A stretch of DNA of 5,281 nt from Bacteroidota bacterium (GTDB taxonomy: Bacteria; Bacteroidota; Bacteroidia; Chitinophagales; Chitinophagaceae), in assembly GCA_023386395.1 (NCBI GenBank), contig JAEWJV010000447.1:1-5281 (forward strand), given 5' to 3'. Below, in pieces: positions 1-5,281 of this stretch. How positions within the stretch are numbered: position 1 is the stretch's first letter; each line of letters begins with the position of its first letter. Below the pieces are notes generated by a model. The model worked only from the letters and a program-made list of their open reading frames with translations, made no database searches and was not told where the DNA came from. The translations under genes and the position numbers were made by a program.

Positions 1-491
1 ATACTATGAAAAGCAGGTGCATTTTTTCCGGTACCTATGGGAAGTCCGGCAAAATTTTGAGGATGCTGGTAATAAACGAAAATGCCCATGAAAACAAAAC
101 CCAGGAAAAACAGATAAATGATGGAAAACCGGAATGGGACCATTTTACTTTTTTGAGAAAGTAAATCCCAGGCGAGTATGGGCGCAATGGTGGCAATGGT
201 TAAGCTTTCTGCGTAAGAAGCATCGGCTGTTCCCACGCCTGATGTGGCAGTATCGGTAAATGCACCCTGTGATAAAGAAATCGTCATAAACATCGGGTAC
301 ATAAAGGCACGATCGTATAAAACCAAAGGAATGGTGAGTAATACAAGCGGCGCTGAAGTTAAATTAATCAGCGAGATATAAAGTGTAAGGCCTATTGCGA
401 TTAGTATTCCAAGAAATAATAATTCTTTCCCCCCAACATAAATACCGCTTCCGTGCTGTTGCTGTAAATTATTTGAATATCCTCCGTACAT
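1..491 (-). CDS. Polymerase/ligase-like polytopic membrane protein (Wzy or O-antigen ligase type), N-terminal fragment
   Basis: The reading frame is open from an ATG at 491 to the left edge: 163 complete codons, 3' end missing. The start is well fixed, because a TAA lies in frame a few codons upstream with no other start codon between them. A hydrophilic head (residues 1-23, beginning MYGGYSNNLQQQHG) is followed by hydrophobic segments at about 24-42, 47-72, 97-111 and 120-141. The loop at 73-95 is rich in Thr, Ser, Gly and Ala. This layout fits the start of a polytopic inner-membrane protein. Directly after a flippase gene in an export operon, the best inference is the Wzy polymerase, or a member of the O-antigen ligase (Wzy_C) family, joining repeat units on the periplasmic face. 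The large periplasmic loop that would identify the family lies outside the window, so the function rests mainly on context. That a membrane protein is encoded here is much surer than which one. Confidence 0.65.
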   Translation of the reverse strand, partial: MYGGYSNNLQQQHGSGIYVGGKELLFLGILIAIGLTLYISLINLTSAPLVLLTIPLVLYDRAFMYPMFMTISLSQGAFTDTATSGVGTADASYAESLTIATIAPILAWDLLSQKSKMVPFRFSIIYLFFLGFVFMGIFVYYQHPQNFAGLPIGTGKNAPAFHS

Positions 492-502
492 GCGGCAATA
501 AA

Positions 503-522
503 ATTATTTAATTGTAAATAAT
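503..522 (-). other. A/T-only inverted repeat in the wzx-wzy gap
   Basis: ATTATTTA and TAAATAAT form a perfect 8-bp inverted repeat around a 4-base spacer. It lies 15 bases after the flippase stop and 11 bases before the ATG of the next gene. In the transcript the stem would contain only A-U pairs and is followed by UUUAUU, so it resembles a very weak terminator or a structure near the ribosome-binding region. In such AT-rich DNA a repeat of this size can arise by chance. The rest of the 46-base gap shows no clear Shine-Dalgarno site or promoter. Confidence 0.25.
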
Positions 523-537
523 ACCATCTGCTAATTT

Positions 538-2052
538 TTATTGTTCCTCGTCTGTAATTATTGGCTGGCCTTTTTGTTTCTTTTTCTTCTTCTTAAACAT
601 CTGCAGAAAATCTTTCTGTATATACACTATATCACTGCCAAGTAATTTCGGCTTCTTAATAAATGCAACTAATGCTGCTGCGCCAATAACAATACATAAA
701 GCTGAAAATGCAATAATTTCATCAGCGATAAATATATGTAATAAGCGGTAAAGCAAATAAGCCGGAACTACCCAGCCAATAGTTAACAATACGCCATTAT
801 AATACGGCCTGAAGACCAATGTTTTCCAGTCGTTTTGAAAAATTCTTTTTCTAACAATGGCAATCATTATCACATAAGAAATTAAGGTAGAAACAAAAAT
901 ACTCCAGCTAATACCCGTTAAGCCGGCTGATACATAACCTATATAAATAAGCACACAAATGATAACCGAATTTTGAACTTTCCTAATGAGGTTAAGCCTT
1001 ATTAAACCATGCACCCGCATTAAGGTATCGCCAAGGCTTGACGTGGTGCGCAAGGGTAAGTTGAGAAAAAACACCTGCAGCAGCGGAACAGCATCCAGCC
1101 ATTTTCTGCCCAATAATATCAGCACAACCTGTTTACTGAAAATGATAAGAAAAACTGTTAGCGGAACAAGGGCAGAATTAATTAATGAAAGTGATTTGGA
1201 AAATACTTTATATGTTCCTTTTTCATTGTCGTTTTTCTTTACCATGGCCGGCATCATTACCCGTTGCACCATGTCGTAAAAAAAGCGCTGGGGAATATTC
1301 ATGATGCGGAAACTCCGGTCGAAAACACCCAATACGGCAGCGCTTACGAGCTTACCCACTTCCAGTATAATCCCAAAATTTACGATGTAATTATTTACGC
1401 GGATAAGCGTTAGGCCCGAACCATAACCAATCAAATCTTTCCAATGTTTTTTTGTAAACCCGAGTTTAAGCGGCAAAGGATAATAAAATAAAAGTGTAAG
1501 CAATTCTGCGCCGAAATAAAATATCTGCGACCACACAAGCGACATTACACCAAAGCCTTTGTAAGCGAGGATAATTCCCAGCACATTTGATAAAAGCAGC
1601 ATTACGCCATCTGCAATAAAAATTTTCCTGAACCTGAAATTCTTTTGCAGCATGGCAAATGATGGCGAATACATAGCGGCAAACCAAAAGATAATGCTGA
1701 ATACGCGCAGTGATGATGTTAGCTGCGGTTCGTTGTAAAATTCTGCAGCAAACGGTGCAAGAATAAAAATGGCAATGTAGATGATAGCCGCCAGCAGCAT
1801 ACCTGAAAAAAATGCTGCATTTACGTGCTGCTTTTCTGTTTCTTTTCGTTGAAGCAGTGCATCGCCCATGCCGCCATCGCCAATCATATTGCCGAAATTC
1901 ATGAAAGAATTAAGCAGGGCGAAAACACCAAGCTCAGATTTTTGCAGCAGCCTTGCCATAACTGCATAATATCCAAACTGGGAAATTACCTTAACACATA
2001 CATTAAGCATTTGCCAGGCACCGGATTGTATAACCTGCTTTTTTTTAACCAT
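538..2052 (-). CDS. wzx: Wzx-type polysaccharide flippase (MOP superfamily, PST/WzxC-like)
   Basis: This 504-residue inner-membrane protein is predicted to flip undecaprenyl-diphosphate-linked repeat units from the cytoplasmic to the periplasmic face. It has about 12-14 hydrophobic segments, for example near residues 42-62, 80-105, 115-135, 148-166, 168-190, 288-314, 360-400, 417-440 and 445-466. Recognisable family features are the N-terminal amphipathic helix after MVKKK, the 'LGVFDRSFRIMNIPQRFF' segment (241-258), which resembles the 'YNRA..L..LP' motif of WzxC-type proteins, and 'GRKWLDAVPLLQ' (315-326). The length is normal for the family. The ATG is the first start after an in-frame TAA six codons upstream; no good Shine-Dalgarno site is seen. 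An A8 run covers codons 3-5. The C-terminal tail is unusually basic (six Lys at 487-492), then polar and acidic (ending TDEEQ). It lies between the Wzc-like gene and the polymerase-like gene, which supports a Wzx/Wzy-dependent pathway. Substrate specificity cannot be read from the sequence. Confidence 0.9.
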   Translation of the reverse strand: MVKKKQVIQSGAWQMLNVCVKVISQFGYYAVMARLLQKSELGVFALLNSFMNFGNMIGDGGMGDALLQRKETEKQHVNAAFFSGMLLAAIIYIAIFILAPFAAEFYNEPQLTSSLRVFSIIFWFAAMYSPSFAMLQKNFRFRKIFIADGVMLLLSNVLGIILAYKGFGVMSLVWSQIFYFGAELLTLLFYYPLPLKLGFTKKHWKDLIGYGSGLTLIRVNNYIVNFGIILEVGKLVSAAVLGVFDRSFRIMNIPQRFFYDMVQRVMMPAMVKKNDNEKGTYKVFSKSLSLINSALVPLTVFLIIFSKQVVLILLGRKWLDAVPLLQVFFLNLPLRTTSSLGDTLMRVHGLIRLNLIRKVQNSVIICVLIYIGYVSAGLTGISWSIFVSTLISYVIMIAIVRKRIFQNDWKTLVFRPYYNGVLLTIGWVVPAYLLYRLLHIFIADEIIAFSALCIVIGAAALVAFIKKPKLLGSDIVYIQKDFLQMFKKKKKKQKGQPIITDEEQ

Positions 2053-2080
2053 GGGCTTTAAACGGCCTTAAGAACTAATA

Positions 2081-2112
2081 TGCCACAAGCCTGTATAAGC
2101 AAGCTTATGGCA
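2081..2112 (-). promoter_or_regulatory. 10-bp hairpin in the wzc-wzx intergenic region
   Basis: Read on the minus strand, TGCCATAAGC (2112-2103) can pair with GCTTGTGGCA (2090-2081). This gives ten consecutive base pairs including one G-U wobble, around a 12-base loop. The hairpin starts 25 bases after the Wzc stop and ends 28 bases before the flippase ATG. No U tract follows it (the next bases are UAUUAGUUCUUAAGG), so it does not look like a classical intrinsic terminator. A role in 3'-end protection, mRNA processing or partial attenuation between the kinase and the flippase is possible but is inference. An alternative shorter stem (ATAAG/CTTAT, 2095-2108) overlaps it. The remaining bases of the 85-base gap show no promoter I can support. 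Confidence 0.45.
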
Positions 2113-2137
2113 ATATGTAAGTTGAATTAATTTTATA

Positions 2138-4528
2138 TTATGCAGTATGCGCCCTGCGCTTTTTTCTGCCGAAGAATGATTTGCGTTCACCATAATAATC
2201 CTGGCTGCCGTTATATCCATAAGTATAACCATAGCCCGGCACACGTTTTATATCGTTAAACACAATATTAATATTCTTGAACTTTTTGTCGTTTGCCAAT
2301 CCCTGCACAAGATTAACCTGTTTTTTATAAGTAAACCGCTGGCGCACTACATACAGTACCGTATCCACATATTTCCTTAACAATAATGCATCCGTTACGA
2401 GGCCTACCGGCGCGCAGTCAACAACGATATAATCAAATTCGGTTTTTACCTCATCAAACAACTGCTTAACCCTGTCGTGCGCCAATAATTCCGCCGGGTT
2501 TGGCGGCAACATACCGGGGCCTATATAGTAGCAATCAGGATGAAGGCTTGTTGGCTTTATAATATCTCTTGCATTTATATCAGAAATGATGTAATTGGAA
2601 AATCCTTCATTGTTATCAACGCCCAATATTGAATAAATATAAGGCTTGCGCAAATCCAGCTCCATTATCAAAACTTTCTTGCCTGAAAGGGCAACTGCCG
2701 CCGCAAGGTTTACCGCAACGAAAGATTTACCTTCCCCTCCCATGCTCGACGTAACCAATACGGTTTTATCTGAAGTATCGGGCAGCAGGAAATGCAGGTT
2801 GGTCCTTAATGTTCTGAATTGTTCTGCAACCTGGCTCCTGTCATCCTTAGAAACTACAATTGCTTTCCCATCTTTAGTGTGATTAATGTCTGCAACCACC
2901 GGAACATACGTTGCATTGGTTATGTCATTCGTGGTAATAACCTTTGTATTAAGTAATTCTTTCAGAAAGATTACAACAGAAGGAACCAGCAAACCAAGAA
3001 ATAAAGCACAGGGAATTAAGATAACCCATGTGGGAAAGAATGGCATAGGGCCACGCTTCACTTCATCAATAACGCGGATAGGGCCAATATTATACGATTT
3101 TGAAACTTCAGTTTGCTCACGTGTTTGCAAAAGATACAGGTACAGCTCCTGCACCACGTTTTGCTTTCTTGTATAATCAATATAAATACGCTCTTTTGTG
3201 GGCACTTTTTTTATGTTGCCGGCAACCTGGTTATTCCTGTTCTGCAGTTCATTCTGCTCGGTGGTTATGCCTCTCTTAAAGGTGCGCATCATGCTTAATA
3301 AATCGCCGCGCAACTGGGAAAGCTGGATGTCTATGCTTTTTACATTGGGGTTTTGCTCTGTTGAATTCTGCAAATAGCCCTGGCGCTGCAACTGCAGCGT
3401 GTTATATTTTTCCAGTGTTTGCACAAATGCCGCATCCTGAATAGGCGCTGTTGTAGGCATTACCCTTGAATTATTGTGTTGATCCATCAGGTATTTTTCA
3501 AGGTCGTCTACCACTTTTAGCTGCACCTGTTTATCAGCGAGATCGTTGCTTACAGTACTTGAAAGCTGGAGTAATTGCTTGGAGTCATCTGTAATATCGG
3601 TAATGCCGTTTTCCTTCTTAAAGGTTTCGATATTCTTATCAATATTATTCAAGTCTTCTGATACTTTTATCAAACGGGTATTAATAAAGGCTATGGTGCT
3701 GTCGGCTATCCTATTTTTATTATCCACATCAGATTTTACATACAGGTCAACCATGTACCGCAGCATATCTTCATTTTTTGAAGGGCACTGCGCCGTTATG
3801 CTGAGATCGATAATGTTTACAAATTCAGTGGTAGTAATGGCTTCTATATCGTCCATCAGCATTTTTAAGGTGGCGTGATAACTGTTGATAATAAGCCCAA
3901 GGTGGCGGTCGGGGTTTTTAATGGCAACTGCCGGGTTTCGTTCTAAAACCCAACTGCCATACCAAAAGGTAAGCGTGTCGCCGTAAGAAGCTGTAAAGCT
4001 GCTGTCGGTATCTTCATCTTCAAACCATACTTTTTTATCATCGGCTTTAACATCGTATTCAACCGGTTCAATAATCTTATCATCATTCAAATACAATACA
4101 TGTATGAAATAAGGCGACTCCTTATATATTTCCTCATAACGGATTGCATTCTTACCAAAATACTGAAGGTTCAATTCAAGATCGTGTATGGTTTTTTCGA
4201 TAATGGTTCTTGAATGGATAATTTCAATTTCATTGGAAACTGAATTGGGATAGGAATTTTTTCCAAGGTCGCCCAGTACTGTCGCCTGGTCTGTACCCAC
4301 AATCTGGCGGCCCTGTGAGTTATAACCATTCACCAGCACCCTGCCCATTACGGTATAATAAGGTGATGTGTAGAAAAATATAAAGGTGGCCAAAACAAGG
4401 AATAAGAAGACTGATAATACATACCAATACCAGTTGCCAAAAATTTTGCCTGCAAGAAACTTAACATCAATATCGTGATGCGGGGAAACGTTTCTGCTTA
4501 CATTTAAATCATTATATGAATCCTGCAT
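2138..4528 (-). CDS. wzc: Wzc-type polysaccharide co-polymerase / bacterial tyrosine autokinase
   Basis: This 796-residue inner-membrane protein is predicted to control chain length and export together with the Wza-like protein. Domains in order: a short cytoplasmic head; TM1 about 33-53; a Wzz-type periplasmic region with 'NEIEIIHSRTIIEK' (99-112); an extra beta-rich stretch about 135-245; long helical, probably coiled-coil segments about 270-350 and 365-470; a GNVR-like segment ('QELYLYLLQTREQTEVS', 460-476); a Pro-rich motif (P494, P496, P499) leading into TM2 about 499-523; then the cytoplasmic kinase. The kinase has an ExxRxxR motif (E569, R572, R575), Walker A (SSMGGEGKS, 594-602, K601), Walker A' (IMELDLRKP, 621-629) and Walker B (IVVDCAP, 701-707). 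The C-terminal Tyr cluster is Y766, 768, 770, 772, 778 and 779, followed by a basic tail. Kinase and co-polymerase are fused, as in Gram-negative Wzc, but the protein is longer than E. coli Wzc (about 720). Walker A' has Glu (E623) where the first Asp is usual. An in-frame TAA ten codons upstream with no other start in between supports this ATG. The preceding export gene ends 58 bases upstream. Confidence 0.96.
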   Translation of the reverse strand: MQDSYNDLNVSRNVSPHHDIDVKFLAGKIFGNWYWYVLSVFLFLVLATFIFFYTSPYYTVMGRVLVNGYNSQGRQIVGTDQATVLGDLGKNSYPNSVSNEIEIIHSRTIIEKTIHDLELNLQYFGKNAIRYEEIYKESPYFIHVLYLNDDKIIEPVEYDVKADDKKVWFEDEDTDSSFTASYGDTLTFWYGSWVLERNPAVAIKNPDRHLGLIINSYHATLKMLMDDIEAITTTEFVNIIDLSITAQCPSKNEDMLRYMVDLYVKSDVDNKNRIADSTIAFINTRLIKVSEDLNNIDKNIETFKKENGITDITDDSKQLLQLSSTVSNDLADKQVQLKVVDDLEKYLMDQHNNSRVMPTTAPIQDAAFVQTLEKYNTLQLQRQGYLQNSTEQNPNVKSIDIQLSQLRGDLLSMMRTFKRGITTEQNELQNRNNQVAGNIKKVPTKERIYIDYTRKQNVVQELYLYLLQTREQTEVSKSYNIGPIRVIDEVKRGPMPFFPTWVILIPCALFLGLLVPSVVIFLKELLNTKVITTNDITNATYVPVVADINHTKDGKAIVVSKDDRSQVAEQFRTLRTNLHFLLPDTSDKTVLVTSSMGGEGKSFVAVNLAAAVALSGKKVLIMELDLRKPYIYSILGVDNNEGFSNYIISDINARDIIKPTSLHPDCYYIGPGMLPPNPAELLAHDRVKQLFDEVKTEFDYIVVDCAPVGLVTDALLLRKYVDTVLYVVRQRFTYKKQVNLVQGLANDKKFKNINIVFNDIKRVPGYGYTYGYNGSQDYYGERKSFFGRKKRRAHTA

Positions 4529-4586
4529 AGTAGTAGCTTCTTGAACTTTACCGAATTAAACAAATCATAATGCCGGGGACATTTCA

Positions 4587-5281
4587 TTACAGGGTTAACC
4601 GTGCAATAATAACTATCATTAAAGATATGGCGCTGGATATAACTGCTATATCCCTTACCCTGTAGTTGCTTTCGCCTGCCACTTTATCTTCTGTTGGTTC
4701 TACGTATAAAACATCATTTGGCTTAAGATAAAAATAAGGCGATGATATGGTAGTGGTGCTGTCTAAGTTAATTCTCACAATTTGTTTTGCGCCGTTAGCA
4801 TCACTTCTTATCAGCATCACGTTATCCTTTCTGCCGGAAACCGTTATATCGCCGGCCAAACCAAGTGCATCAAAAATAGTAGGGTTTTCATTGGGCACCA
4901 GGAAAGTGGTGGGGTTACGTACTTCGCCTAATACGGTTATCTTATAATTGGCAAACCTTACATTAACCACAGGGTCTTTAAAGTAAACAGAAATTTTTTG
5001 TGTAACCAGGTCTTTTACCTGTTGCGTGCTGAGGTCTTTTACCAAAACATCACCAATATAAGGCAAGTGAACATACCCGTCTTTATCCACAAGATAGCCG
5101 GAAATTATAGATTGCTGTCCATTCCGGTCACCCATACTTGTTATGGCGCCTGAGTTTAATGGCAGGTTACCCTGGTTTAAAACCGAATTTGCCTGGGGAT
5201 CGAGTGTTTGGATATTAATATTCAGCACATCATCAACCCGTACAATGGCAGTAGGTGGTGTTAAGGTTTGCAGTATTCTCT
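4587..5281 (-). CDS. wza: Wza-type polysaccharide export protein (Poly_export + SLBB), N-terminus outside window
   Basis: The frame is open from the right edge to the TAA at 4587, giving 230 complete codons; the true start, presumably with a lipoprotein signal peptide, lies beyond 5281. The visible part opens with 'AIVRVDDVLNINIQTLDPQ', matching the 'GDxLxIxV' opening of the Poly_export domain. This continues through 'GYLVDKDGYVHLPYIGDV' and 'DLSTQQVKDLVTQKI' to 'DPVVNVRF'. One SLBB-like domain follows ('KITVLGEVRNPTTFLVP' to about 'DNVMLIRSD'), then 'YLKPNDVLYVEP'. The last 20 or so residues (IAVISSAISLMIVIIARLTL) form a hydrophobic helix. A GTG at 5228 could be taken for a start but is an internal Val inside the conserved 'DDVLNI' motif. 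By family, it forms the outer-membrane/periplasmic exit for the polymer, working with the Wzc-like partner encoded 58 bases downstream. With one visible SLBB domain it is shorter than E. coli Wza, as is common in Bacteroidota. Confidence 0.92.
   Translation of the reverse strand, partial: RILQTLTPPTAIVRVDDVLNINIQTLDPQANSVLNQGNLPLNSGAITSMGDRNGQQSIISGYLVDKDGYVHLPYIGDVLVKDLSTQQVKDLVTQKISVYFKDPVVNVRFANYKITVLGEVRNPTTFLVPNENPTIFDALGLAGDITVSGRKDNVMLIRSDANGAKQIVRINLDSTTTISSPYFYLKPNDVLYVEPTEDKVAGESNYRVRDIAVISSAISLMIVIIARLTL

Noticed and set aside
986..1279. Plus-strand open frame of 97 codons inside the flippase gene
   Set aside because: It is antisense to a clear membrane-protein gene, has no recognisable domain, and its composition is that of a reverse-complement shadow.
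1466..1687. Minus-strand open frame of 73 codons within the flippase gene in another frame
   Set aside because: It overlaps the flippase on the same strand in another frame and shows no protein features of its own.
1825..2061. Plus-strand open frame of 78 codons opposite the flippase N-terminus
   Set aside because: It is an antisense shadow of a conserved coding region, with no domain or start signal.
2646..3298. Three plus-strand open frames (2646-2882, 2886-3176, 3113-3298) opposite the kinase and GNVR regions
   Set aside because: They lie wholly antisense to the conserved Wzc-like coding sequence, two of them overlap each other, and none resembles a known protein.
3546..3878. Plus-strand open frame of 110 codons opposite the Wzc periplasmic helices
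   Set aside because: Its Leu/Ser/Ile-rich product is what the reverse complement of a Lys/Asp/Asn-rich helical region gives.
4529..4586. Possible Bacteroidota-type -7 box (TATGATTTG) between the export gene and wzc
   Set aside because: The spacing inside the box is one base off the TAnnTTTG pattern and no convincing TTG -33 element was found, so an internal promoter is not supported.
4747..4947. Plus-strand open frame of 66 codons opposite the export-protein SLBB region
   Set aside because: It is antisense to a conserved domain and has no independent support.

Overview
The window is a stretch of an exopolysaccharide or capsule assembly and export locus, almost certainly from a Bacteroidota bacterium. 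The clues are the moderately AT-rich DNA, the lack of strong Shine-Dalgarno sites before the starts, and the style of the proteins: a Wzc-like protein with the 'NEIEIIHSRTIIEK' and 'EQFRTLRTNL' signatures and a large periplasmic insert, and a short Wza-like protein with a hydrophobic C-terminal helix. Assignment to a Chitinophagaceae/Sphingobacteriales-like group would be a guess.

All genes are on the minus strand, so transcription runs from the right edge to the left. In that order they are: (1) 5281-4587, a Wza-type polysaccharide export protein cut by the window edge at its N-terminus; (2) 4528-2138, a complete Wzc-type co-polymerase and bacterial tyrosine kinase of 796 residues; (3) 2052-538, a complete Wzx-type flippase of 504 residues; (4) 491-1, the N-terminal 163 residues of a multi-spanning membrane protein in the position expected for the polymerase (Wzy) or an O-antigen-ligase-like protein, cut by the left edge. 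The gaps are 58, 85 and 46 bases. No convincing promoter or terminator is visible in them, so the four genes look like one operon. The wzc-wzx gap holds a 10-bp RNA hairpin, and the wzx-wzy gap a weak A/T-only hairpin.

Inferred joint function: lipid-linked repeat units are flipped across the inner membrane by Wzx, polymerised by the Wzy-like protein, regulated in length and export by the Wzc kinase through phosphorylation of its C-terminal tyrosine cluster, and passed out through the Wza-like protein. No glycosyltransferase, phosphatase, mobile element, RNA gene or CRISPR array is seen. I found no sign of a wholly new system. The points worth a second look are the intergenic hairpin, the variant Walker A' motif of the kinase, the C-terminal helix of the Wza-like protein, the Lys-rich tail of the flippase and the polymerase-like fragment at the left edge.
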